From assembly GCA_033296885.1 (NCBI GenBank), contig MU864133.1, forward strand, positions 1 through 13,726: 13,726 bases of DNA, read 5' to 3'. Both the position numbers and the translations under genes were made by a program. The DNA comes from Triangularia verruculosa (taxonomy: Eukaryota > Ascomycota > Sordariomycetes > Sordariales > Podosporaceae). The notes under the pieces were generated by a model, which saw nothing but the letters and a program-made list of their open reading frames with translations, did not search any database and was not told where the DNA came from. Below, piece by piece: positions 1 through 8,600 of the stretch. Numbering within the stretch: the first letter of the stretch is position 1; each line of letters opens with the position of its first letter.

Positions 1-443
1 TATGGCCGTTTGAAGTACCAAATCGACTCTAAGCACATCGTTCCGAGGAACATGGCTAATATGGACGAACACGGCATGCAGGAGCTCGAGACACGTGCTG
101 GCAAGGTTATTGGCGATGCCCTTACGAAGAAGGCCCTTATTAAGAGCTCTGATGCCACTACCTGGGTCTCCATTATAGAGTGTAGCACTGCTGAAGGTCG
201 GAGATTGAACCCCTGTATCATCTACGCAAGCAATAGTATTCAGGGACGATGGTTTCCTTCGGAAGCAGTAATGCGGCGCGATTTCGCTGGCTGGAAGTGG
301 GATAAGTCACCTACAGGCTGGACCAATGGCGATATCGCACTTAGGTGGCTGCGAGAGATCTATTTACCGGAAACAAAGCCTACCAACAAGTCAGAATGGC
401 GGCTCCTTATACTTGACGAGCACGCCAGCTATATAACCACAAC

Positions 444-743
444 GTTCATATATTATTATTATTATTCCTACTCCGTTCTACCCTAAAAGAGTGTGCCGGT
501 CCTGCTGTTGCTATTTACATAGGAAAAACCGTGCCTCGTAGGCCGGGTGAAAAACCTACATCAGTAACAAACAGGAAACTTTTTCTAAGGAAAGTAGCCA
601 GTTGGTTGCAAGATAAGGAAAGGCCCCAATAAGGCCTTGAGGACTAGTTGTCCTCGACTTCAGCTCCAGCCGCCTCATCCACCTCTTCCTCTCCTACTAA
701 TACGACCTCTTGCTCCAGTTCTAGCTTCCAAGGTTCATATATT
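444..743. repeat. Target-site duplication flanking the LINE fragment
   Basis: GTTCATATATT occurs at 444-454 and again at 733-743. Removing one copy plus the intervening DNA restores the reading frame of the transposase across the site, which proves insertion into an existing transposase gene. Confidence 0.9.
455..732 (-). mobile_element. 5'-truncated non-LTR retrotransposon (LINE) insertion
   Basis: About 278 bases inserted into the transposase above. Read on the minus strand, it starts inside an open frame (732 down to a TAG at 644-646) ending in an acidic tail (EVVLVGEEEVDEAAGAEVED). A 3'-UTR-like stretch of about 190 bases follows, then a run of AAT repeats (seen as ATT at 455-466). That order, with an 11-base target-site duplication, is typical of a 5'-truncated LINE inserted by target-primed reverse transcription. 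The UTR contains a short hairpin (AAGGCC at 620-625, GGCCTT at 633-638). The reverse transcriptase domain is absent, so the clade cannot be assigned. A SINE with the same tail type is the main alternative, but the open frame at the 5' end argues against it. Confidence 0.7.
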
Positions 744-924
744 TGGCATGGATCAGCCGCGTTCAACTGCTCTACTTACCGCCTCACACATCACACAAAA
801 CACAGCCTCTTGACCGGAGTGTTTTCTCGCCCCTGAAGAATTACTTCAGGCAAGCTACCAAGTCTATGGCGCAGTATACGGCTTCAACACCTATCAACAA
901 GAGGAGGTTCTTATACTGTTACCG

Positions 925-1327
925 TGTGACGATCCCCTATCCAGAACCTCTGAAAGGGATACACAGTTGAAGGTAAACTCTAGATGATGGTTCGGAAGGT
1001 GCACAACAATGGACTTGTCTCAACGTAATCACAATGCGTGATTAACACTTGTACAGATGTACTTGTATTGCATACTGCAGAACTATCTATGAGCTATCTA
1101 GTTCCTCCGTATATATAAACCATGCCAAGCCTCTGATCATTAATCATTATCGGTGATCAGTGATCCTGATCATCACTCTCAATGATCAGTGATCCGTAGT
1201 TGATCATTTCTTCCTCTCCTCGATCAACTCCTGGTTGGCTGTTCTTCCTACATCGTGATTGGTTAACTTCTATCCTGGTTCTGATTGGTCCATTCTCGTC
1301 CCAAGATCCTGCGTCATGGTTGTGACA
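925..1327 (-). mobile_element. Probable solo LTR
   Basis: Read on the minus strand, this 403-base stretch begins TGTCACAACC and ends GATCGTCACA, so it has TG...CA ends with near-inverted termini (TGTCAC versus TGTGAC). It holds a TATA-like element (TTTATATATACGG, about 1109-1121) preceded by a cluster of TGATCA palindromes, as expected for U3 followed by a start site. Coding homology to transposases stops at both borders. The flanks TACCG (920-924) and TTACT (1328-1332) do not form a clean 5-base duplication, so the element may mark a rearrangement joint rather than a simple insertion. No gag or pol sequence is present. Confidence is moderate because the assignment rests on termini and layout only. 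Confidence 0.5.
1134..1206. repeat. Cluster of five TGATCA palindromes
   Basis: Perfect TGATCA sites start at 1134, 1154, 1167, 1183 and 1201, five in 73 bases, all inside the probable LTR and upstream of its TATA-like element on the minus strand. They could be protein-binding sites of the retroelement promoter or leftovers of a short tandem duplication. Confidence 0.6.
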
Positions 1328-1430
1328 TTACTTCTTGAGGGTTTGTATGGTAATTGGGAGAGCCAAGGTAGTGCCGTGCCTGGCCTTGAGGTTAGGGGTA
1401 TTGGAGTCCGAATGCGTATATTTAGCATTA
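1328..1430 (-). mobile_element. Inverted fragment of a pogo-like transposase C-terminus
   Basis: On the minus strand this reads LNIRIRTPIPLTSRPGTALP and onward. It is a close homologue of LNIRLRTPTPPASRPDTAQP, encoded on the plus strand at 1876-1935. The two copies therefore form an imperfect inverted repeat with arms of about 100 bases. This segment carries no other part of the transposase. It abuts the plus-strand remnant head-on near base 1430, next to a short palindrome (TAGTATACTA). Confidence 0.7.
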
Positions 1431-2420
1431 GTATACTATATATGCCTCCGCACTCCTCCCACTTACTTTAGCCATTGGACGTTGGTTGTTTTGCGCCATT
1501 GATGAAGGCGTATAGCCGCCAGATTGAGTAGTTAATGCGGATGAACATCATACACATCAGTAAATTGGAGTTTCTTTGTGCGTTCAGAGAAGCGTTTTTT
1601 ACTTCGATTACAGAAAAGAATATCCAGGGGTGTGATGGAGTGCAGCACCTGCAGTGGTTGGTGGGAAAGTCCGCTTGCCCCACTTTCTCTGGCATTAAAC
1701 CTCTTGATCCCGAGAGCTCTTCCAGCTTCTCTTCTTTTCTCCCCATCTTGTAATTTTACACAATAGAGAGGTCTTTCCGCAGCCCTGCCTCGGCCAATGG
1801 CCCTCTGCTCGTGACAAGGGGTGTTTTGCCGGAGCCGGCCTTATGCAGCACGACCCAGAGAGGGTGATTTCTAACCTAAATATACGGCTCCGGACTCCAA
1901 CTCCCCCAGCTTCAAGGCCAGACACGGCACAACCTTGGCTCTCCCAAACGCCACATAACCCTCGAGAAGCAACCTCCCAGTCAGCTTATTAAAACTCGAA
2001 TTTCCAACCATCAAGGCAGCTCTCCATCCTCAATGCTAGCCGCTGTGGACCAGTTTACTAAGGGAGCAATAGCAATAATGCACGAGGTAGCCCTTCTCCG
2101 TGCAGAAAACTCTTCGCTACGTAAGGCCAATGAGGAGCTTAGTAAGAGACGGAGAGCCAAAAAAACACGTGCGAGGCTTGGAGGGTCACTTACTGTACAA
2201 GAGGCACAGGATCTACTGGATCAGAAGGCTGTGGGCGAGCAAGTAATCCAGGAAAACCGACAGAATGGTGGTAGTGCAGAGGATCTCGTACGAAGATTCG
2301 ATGCTGTGGCGTGTGCGGTAAGCCTGGCCATAATGCACGCACGTATAAGGAGGCTGCAGAATCATCTGATTCATCTGTTTCTGTTCAATTATTGTGGTTT
2401 CCTAGTATTGTGGTAGGGTG
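1430..2420 (+). mobile_element. Decayed pogo-like transposase (C-terminal half)
   Basis: A second transposase of the pogo/Fot1 type, of a different subfamily from the first. It starts abruptly at LYMPPHSSHLL, contains the third catalytic Asp (PLDVGCF), and runs through NIQG, PLDPE and LRTPTPPASRPDTAQP. A basic region follows (AVDQFTKGAIAIMHEVALLR, then SKRRRAKKT). It ends in a zinc knuckle at 2305-2346 (CGVCGKPGHNARTY), where the last cysteine of CX2CX4HX4C is a tyrosine. Damage includes in-frame TAG codons after SSHLL and after RQIE, a frameshift near 1980-1990, another at about 2260-2300, and a 141-base insertion at 1717. TAG in place of CAG and TAT in place of TGT fit RIP. Its 3' end lies about 90 bases from the caspase gene stop codon. 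Confidence 0.85.
1717..1857. mobile_element. 141-base insertion with GAGAG target duplication
   Basis: GAGAG at 1712-1716 is repeated at 1858-1862. Deleting the intervening 141 bases plus one copy rejoins the transposase frame so that PLDPE reads directly into RVISNLNIRLRTP. The inserted DNA has no clear terminal inverted repeats and no tRNA-type A/B boxes that I can see. One end is pyrimidine-rich on the plus strand (1717-1749), equivalent to a purine-rich tail on the minus strand. A short SINE-like element in minus orientation or a small LTR derivative are possible; I cannot name it. Confidence 0.75.
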
Positions 2421-2510
2421 GTGGGAAATTCGTCGCTCGCTTATCACGCACGCTAGTTACAGTAAACGGAGAAAAACATTTTCCCTATTCCACCCCGATC
2501 AACGACATTT

Positions 2511-5129
2511 TCAATCCGCATAGTCCACGATTGTCAAATTTGGTTCATTTTTAAAGTAGGCGGTGGCTCCGATCGGGATCCTGTCGTTCTCAATGAACAG
2601 CTTCTTCTCGGGACCCGTGAAAATGCTGATGACGCCAAATGCACCAGCGCGAGTCCACAGGGGGAACGCGGCACTGGAAAGAGAGAGGCCGGCACTTGAT
2701 GGTGCGAGGATCTTGGTAGTGGCTGGACTGAGGAACGTCTGCAATTTATGAGAAAGGGATCAGCACCTGGGTCTTGGAGCGAGCACAGAGAGACAGGGGC
2801 ATGATAACCATACCGTCGTGGTGTAATTTGCGCCCGCCCCAGTGCTGGACGCGCTGAGACCTGCACCCAATACCAAGCGGTTGGGGCGATATTTCGAGAC
2901 CACAACCATGATCTCCTCGCTGTGTTGGTTCACCACCCACACACAGGCAGGTATGCCCTGCGTCGCTCGCAGTCCTGCGCCGAAGATGCCCTATTAAGCT
3001 CCAACATCTGATGTCAGCCAGCACATCACCTCTCCTAACCACATGCGGGGACCAACCTTTTGCGACTGCGGCGGGGAGGCTGGGAGTATCCTCCATTCCG
3101 CTGTGCTCTCTGGCGCTGGAAGCTGCTCAGCTCGGATGCACTGCCCTTCCGTAACGGCGGGGAGAATGGTGAATGGGATCTCGATGACGTCGTAGCGCGG
3201 ATACTCTCCGCCTTGGGCCCCCGTATCCCTTCTCTCTCCTGATGCAAGCCGATACGTCATCTCCTCGAGCCCACCAGCCCGAACACCAGGCCCTCGAGAC
3301 TTAATTTCGGCGAGCCGATCTCTCCCCCCCTCCGTGGTTTCGACATGCCTGAGGTCTACCTGCGCGCTGGACACAACCAAACTCTGGTGCTCGCCAACCG
3401 CCTTATCCCCTGGAACACCGCTCGGCCATGAAATCTTCAACCCCAAGTGTCCCAGCAGCCTTTTTCCCAAGGTGCACGACTCGCCAGCTTTCAGCTGCAG
3501 TCCATTTGGGCTCGATTCAGACAGCAGCTTGATTCTCCCAGCAACGTTGACGTTGAAGACTGACACGTAGATGGTGCTCTCGCCGGTGTTGCGAAGCACA
3601 AAGTAGACTTTATCTCCTTCTCTTACGAAACCTTTGCCGTCTTGCCGGATGGGCTGTGCCGCGCTCCCTTTGTGAGCCGTGTTGTCCTCAACCTGGTGAA
3701 CCGCGTTGTACTCGACCTGGAGCCCGTGGGTCAGGAGTTCCTGTTCGTTTTCGCACTTCAGCCGGAGGAAGTGTTGTGCTTTAGCCAGCACTTCGGCGGC
3801 CCCTACGATTCCGTCAAAGGCCGCGACAGGAGCGTTCTGTCCCTCGGGGATCTGCTGTGACGCGATCTGCACGCCCTCCTTGGTGCGCAGGACGACTTCT
3901 CCGTCTTCATATCGGAATTCGGCGAGATGGGTTGCGTCCTTGCTGCCACTGTGGCGTCTCAGGAACCTGGAATTATCCACTTGTTCTTGAAGGGCCGGCA
4001 TTTCGGGCGGGAGCAACACTGGCCATTCGTAGAGGGCTTCCTGGCTCAAGAACGCGAAGGCTCCTTTGGTGGGTAGAGTTCCCCCGGCCGGCCCAAAATC
4101 CAGCTCAACCCCAGATTTGAACCCAGTGATGACGGTCACCGTTGCCACAGCGATCTGCTTTCCCTTATCAATCCCCGTCGCACCGAAAGGCATGACAGCA
4201 TACTGGTTGCCCTCGCGGACGCCGACCACCCGGCCGGCGTGGAGGATGGGAATTCCCCCCTCCATTTTGACGAGAAATGCCTGAGATGACACTGGTTTCG
4301 TTGAAAAACACCCGCGGGTGTGTGGGCCCTCGGCGTGCGGATTCTGCTGTGGAAATTCGAGATGCACCAGCTGGGCGACCCGGAGAAGCAACGTGCTCCA
4401 CGAGACATCTCGGCCTTTCGCCTCTCCCAAGGCGGAAGTAAGGGCTTCAGTAAATATTCCGCCCCACTGGCCGTCCTTGCGGTATTCCCAGGCGGTTTCC
4501 CTCGCGGTGCAGGCAACTATTCGAACCGCATCCGGGTTGCTGTCGACCGCGAGTTCCCCACCGAGACGGCCGTCTTGCTTGGGACCGTGGACCCAGCTCT
4601 TTATGTCGTGATGGTGGACTTTGAGTAGCTGTTTCGGAATGGCGTCGTTACCGTGTATTGCATCCCGCGCCATCCGACCAGAGTGGCAGCAGTCGAGGAT
4701 GACGGTTACGTTGGGAGTCTTGGTCGTGGTGTCCTGGAGCAGCTGGGATATCTCGACGTCCAAGATGCCCCTGAAGTCTTTTTCACTGGTTTCTTCGAAG
4801 TCGGTAGGTAGGAGGAACTGGTACTGACGAGGTGCGATGTGATCTTCATTGGGGGTGCTCTCTGTCTCCGGTTTCCGAGGTGCCTCAACCAGTCCCCCGT
4901 GTCCGGAGTAGAAAACGACCACTGCGTCTCCAGCCGAGCTTCTGTTGATGAGAGCCTGCCACGCGGCTCGAATTCCATCTCGAGTGGCATCTTTGCCGCA
5001 GCATTTATTGACGTCGAATCCGCGAGCCTTAAGCACCATTGTCATTCGATCAACATCATTCTGCGGGCCTTGAAGCCCACCAATTGGGCTCGCAATGAGC
5101 AGGGCGTTTTTTGCTGGCTTTGCTGGCAT
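2511..5129 (-). CDS. Caspase-domain (peptidase C14-type) protease with C-terminal accessory domain
   Basis: Predicted caspase-fold cysteine peptidase, about 814 residues, from exons 5129-3057, 2957-2814 and 2738-2511. The peptidase domain (about residues 6-275) has the catalytic histidine in FYSGHGG (His77) and cysteine in ILDCCHSG (Cys148), with the metacaspase/ancestral-caspase wording; EFPQQNPHAEG lies near its end. A middle region (about 280-690) includes YFVLRNTGESTIYVSVFNVN, a beta-rich segment common after bacterial and fungal caspase domains (DUF4384-like at best, weak). The last 123 residues form a separate domain starting near CVWVVNQHSEEIMVVVSKY and ending GATAYFKNEPNLTIVDYAD. The start has purine at -3 and is the first in-frame ATG. 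The uninterrupted frame alone ends at 2994 after 711 residues, so an unspliced message would lack the C-terminal domain. No signal peptide or membrane segment is apparent. Substrate unknown. Role in regulated cell death or incompatibility is inference. Confidence 0.85.
2739..2813 (-). other. Predicted intron 2 of the caspase gene
   Basis: On the minus strand the donor is ACGACG followed by GTATGG (2813), and the acceptor is AAATTGCAG (ending 2739): 75 bases, phase 0, a typical fungal size. Splicing joins GANYTTT to TFLSPATTK and continues in frame to a TGA at 2511-2513. Confidence 0.7.
2958..3056 (-). other. Predicted intron 1 of the caspase gene
   Basis: On the minus strand, CAAAAG precedes GTTGGT (donor at 3056) and GACGCAG is the acceptor (2958), 99 bases, phase 0 at both ends. 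It contains a CTGAC branch-like motif and the in-frame TAA at 2994-2996. A second in-frame GT (GAG followed by GTGATG, about 15 bases downstream) is an alternative donor. Removing the intron joins QSQK to the conserved-looking stretch beginning GIPACVWVVNQ. Confidence 0.6.
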
Positions 5130-5167
5130 TGCTGGGTAGGAGAATATGAGGCTGGGTGTTTTCTCAT
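5042..5167 (-). other. Upstream ORF overlapping the caspase start codon
   Basis: An ATG at 5167 on the minus strand, 38 bases upstream of the main start and out of frame, opens 41 codons and stops with TGA at 5042-5044, inside the protease coding region. Its context is weak (T at -3) compared with the main ATG (G at -3). If transcription starts upstream of 5167, it would lower translation of the protease, with leaky scanning reaching the main start. Confidence 0.35.
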
Positions 5168-5259
5168 GGAAAACTTGGCAGAGCTAAACGGCGGTTGGGG
5201 AGGAAGGGTTTCGAGGGGTTCCTAAACTGGAGACGTTGATTGTGGCCAACCCCCCCAGC

Positions 5260-5271
5260 GTTGACGTCAAC
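5260..5271. promoter_or_regulatory. Perfect CRE-type bZIP palindrome
   Basis: GTTGACGTCAAC is a perfect 12-base palindrome with the full CRE/ATF consensus TGACGTCA at 5262-5269. Fungal bZIP factors of the Atf1/CREB type bind this core and commonly act in stress responses. It lies 131 bases from the caspase start and about 370 from the CHAT start. Confidence 0.5.
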
Positions 5272-5419
5272 AGTATGATCATGTTTTCATCAGCTTCCCC
5301 AGATACTCGCAATTTGGTGATGTAAGACCCCCGCGTGGTAATCCCAAAGGATTCGAGATATTTCGACGCCGCGAATCCTTACCAAGTATTGTATCCCCTC
5401 CCGCCCGCCTCCGTCACCG

Positions 5420-5427
5420 TCACGTCA
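5420..5427. promoter_or_regulatory. CRE-like half-conserved site
   Basis: TCACGTCA (TGACGTGA on the other strand) matches the CRE consensus at seven of eight positions. It is the second such site in the divergent promoter, closer to the CHAT gene. Confidence 0.3.
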
Positions 5428-5642
5428 GAGTAACGGGCATCTAGAGATCCGGTAACAATTCGTGGACTGGGCGGTTTATCTGTTATTCTCTTGCCCCCAC
5501 TAGTGTCAATCCTTTGATACTTACTTTCTTGGCTACGGTCTCTGTTACCGACGTCGAGCATCTCTGCGTCCTCGTTCATAACTTCACTCTTCCCACACAC
5601 CAGTTAACCATAACAACCCCTAACCTTCTTACGGGACTCGAC

Positions 5643-8600
5643 ATGGACCAGACTATTGAAGACCTGAAGATCGCTGTCCGATTCACAGAAGACAACGACC
5701 CTGCTCTGATAGGACGCCTGTACAATCTTGGGCGCAAACTGTCTCATCGCTATGAGCGGACACCCCGAGATGAGGAGGATATTGCGGAATCAATACGGCA
5801 AGCGGCACGAGCAGTATCAGAATGTTACACTATCCTCGGAAAATGTTTAATCGGCCTGGCATTGAGTTTTGCTGTTCGTTACAACGCACACGACGATGTC
5901 CAGGATCTGGAGCAAGCGGTCCAAGTGCGCCGACAAGCCGTCAAATACATCACGGAGGGTGATTCCTGTCGGCCAGGTTTAGTCAACGACCTCGGAGTCG
6001 ACCTCGGGAAGTTATATGAGAGAAAATGGAGGGTAGAGGACATCGAGGAGGCGATCCGATATTCTTCGGAAGCCACGCGACTGGCACGGAACGACGCCGA
6101 TCGGGCCGGTATGCTGTCCAACCTCGGGACCAACTTGATTCGAAAACACGAGCGTATGGACAGCGACCCCCGGCCGGCCATGAAAGCGACAAGGGAAGCT
6201 CTACGATTGACTGACCACAACCACCACGACCCGACACGGGCGCTCAACATGAGCACGCTCGGGGTGGAGCATAGGCTTCGGTACCAGCAGAAAGGGAACG
6301 AGCAAGACTTGAATGAGGCGGTCCGACTTGGATCACGGGCGCTCGAGGCGATACAGCGCGACCATCCTTACCGGACGACGATTTTGAACAACCTTGGGCA
6401 CACCCTGATTCTCCAGTACGAGGCAACTGGGAGGCGGGAGGCCTTGGACCAGGCGATTCAAGGAGCCGAGGAAGTCCTTGATCTGACGGCCGCGAATCAT
6501 CCTTGTCGTCCGTGGGCTTTGAGCGAGCTTGGGTCATACCTGAGCCACAGGTACGAGGGTACAGGGGCGCCGCGGGACATCGACGAGGCAATCCGGTTGA
6601 CAGGAAAGGCTGTGGAGTTGACCCCAGAGAGCGATCCCAAGCGGCCGATGTGGCTGGACTACCAGGCCGGGTGCCTCAGTGATAGATACAAAACCGTCGG
6701 CACTGCGTCGCCACAAGACATAGACCGTGCTATCGAATTAACGAGGGAGGCCCTCCGGCTCGCGGGTGACCCTCATCCCCTTCGAGCCACCTTACTCAGC
6801 AACCTCGGGATCCGTCTTGGACTCCGGTATGACAAGACACCGGCGACTCTGGCAGGGCCGGATGACCTGGATGAGGCGATCCACTCGTTGCGTGAGTCTC
6901 TCCGGCTGACCCGGAAGAAACACACCATCATGGCGGGTGTCTTGAACAACTTGGGGAACCAGCTGGGTCACCAGTACCAGAGGACCGGGGAACCGAGATA
7001 CCTGGACGAAGCCATCCAAATGCTGCGCGATGCCCTGGACCTAACGGGCCCGCGGCACAAGGATCGAGCCATGTGGCTACAGAATCTGGGGAGTCGCCTC
7101 TGCGACCGATTTCGACGGACGGCGGAACGGCCGAGCCTTGAAGAAGGAATCCTAACAGCACAGCAGTCCGTGGAGGCGACCCCTCCTGACGACGCCGAGT
7201 TGGGACCGAGGTTGGGGAATCTGGGAAATGCGTTTGAGGCGCTGTATGAGAGGACGGGAGACCTGGAAGACCTCGACAAGGCGATCCAGGCCGCGCGAAG
7301 ATCCCTCGAAGTCACCCCAAAGGCCCACGCCAACCGCGGAAAGTGTCTGAACAACTTGAGTGGGAAGCTGGGGCGCCGATTTGACCACAGCGAGCAGGAG
7401 CGAGATATTGAAGAAGCGATGCGCCTCGTGCATGAAGGCCTTCAACTGGCCCAAGGGGATAGCCCTGATAACCCCCTTCGGGCCAGCCTCCTGAGCACCT
7501 TGGCGGCCGAGCTCAGCGGCCGCTACAAAGCAAAGGGGAGGCGGGGAGACATTGAAGAAGCCATCAGAAACATGCAAGAAGCAGTTCTTTTGACACCGAC
7601 TCGGCATCCGGATCGAGCGGCTCGGTCCAACATCCTCGGCAACATGCTGCTCTCGCAATACGAGGCAACGACAAATAGCAGCGGCCTTGACGGTGCCTGC
7701 CGCAGCTATCTCGAGGCGTGGAACAGCTTGAATGCGATACCATTCCACCGCGTCGCCGCGGCTTCTCGACTGGTCAGACTGCTGCCAATCCAAGGCCGAG
7801 TCGAAGAAGCCACACGTGTGGCGAAGGAGGCCATTCGTCTCCTGCCGACAGTGAGCACCCGGGCCTTGACCCTGGAAGACCGCCAGTGGACCTTGTCGAC
7901 ATATTCCGGCATGGCCGCCGACGCGTGCTCGCTTCTCCTCGAGGCCGACGAGCCGGAAGAGGCGCTACGGTACCTCGAAGACGGCCGCGCCGTCATTCTC
8001 AGCGAGCGCATGAACGACCGAAACGACGTTTCAGAGCTGAAAGAGCAGGATGCCAAGCTCGCCCGCCAGTACGAGCGCCTCCGGGACGAAGTCAGCTCCC
8101 CTCTTCCAGAGACTGACGAAGACGACGTCAAGATGCTCCAGATGCGGCGGCGGCGGCGACCCGAGGCTGTGGCGGAGCTGGACTCTTGCATCGAGAAGAT
8201 CCGGGGGCGGAAGGGATGGAGCCACTTCTTGTGTGCGTTGACGGTCGCCGAGATGGAGCAGTGCGCAGCGGAAGGTACCATCGTCGTTATCAACGTGACC
8301 TTCCGCCGGAGTGATGCTATTCTCGTATCGTCCAGCGGCATTGTTGCACGGCAGCTTCCCGACCTGTTTCAGTCAGAGGCTGTTCAGGCCCTCGGGAAAG
8401 GACGCAAGGGAATCTTTCGCGATACCGAGAGCGAGGCCGAAATTCCCCGTGATGTTCCATTTCTAGAATGGCTGTGGTCCGATTGTGTCAAGGGGATCGT
8501 CGAAGAGATCGAGGAAAACACTCATCGGCCGCTGCCACAGGGATTAACGCCCCGTGTGTGGTGGATCGGAGTTGGTACTGCAGGCGTATTTCCATTCCAT

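Larger units (their letters stand above)
1..924 (+). mobile_element. Pogo/Fot1-like transposase fragment, split by an insertion
   Basis: This is the DDE domain of a Tc1/mariner-superfamily, pogo/Fot1-type transposase, cut off by the left window edge. Three catalytic aspartates can be assigned: NMDEH (Asp at 64-66), LLILDEH (Asp at 415-417) and QPLDRSVF (Asp at 812-814). The frame is open from base 10 to 444. It is then interrupted by a LINE fragment and resumes in another frame at 734, where FIYLAWISRVQLLYLPPHTS continues the domain. The motif after the second Asp is altered (DEHASY where DGHGSH is usual), so activity is unlikely even apart from the insertion. The family pattern is lost after RFLYCYR (about 924), where a probable LTR begins. 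The 9963-10217 fragment on the other strand is a close relative. The family is secure; the exact right boundary is not. Confidence 0.85.
5130..5642. promoter_or_regulatory. Shared divergent promoter region
   Basis: The 513 bases between the two start codons are the only upstream DNA available to both protease genes. There is no convincing ORF or transposon here. The CHAT-side leader (about 5513-5642) is pyrimidine-rich, with CACACACCAG and TAACC stretches typical of fungal 5' leaders. No clear TATA box is seen. CRE-type sites lie at 5262-5269 and 5420-5427. Co-regulation is an inference from geometry. Confidence 0.6.

Noticed and set aside
648..836. Serine-rich plus-strand frame as a small gene
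   Set aside because: It lies antisense to the LINE fragment and runs across the target-site duplication into the transposase in the wrong frame.
1259..1471. A 70-codon plus-strand frame as a gene
   Set aside because: It is a chimera: its first part crosses the LTR and the antisense of a transposase fragment, and its end (YMPPHSSHLL) is the start of the pogo-like remnant.
1318..1975. Terminal inverted repeats of a MITE or small DNA transposon
   Set aside because: Both arms encode the same internal transposase segment (LRTPTP region), so they are inverted coding duplicates and not element ends.
4136..4990. Minus- and plus-strand frames inside the caspase gene
   Set aside because: They are shadows of the GC-rich peptidase coding frame, which has the catalytic motifs.
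5514..5642. N-terminal extension of the TPR-CHAT protein
   Set aside because: The frame is open but starts at TTG with no ATG before 5643, and the sequence looks like a pyrimidine-rich leader.
7152..8341. Long minus-strand frames of over 200 codons under the TPR-CHAT gene
   Set aside because: Antisense shadows of the repeat-rich TPR coding sequence, with no domain pattern of their own.
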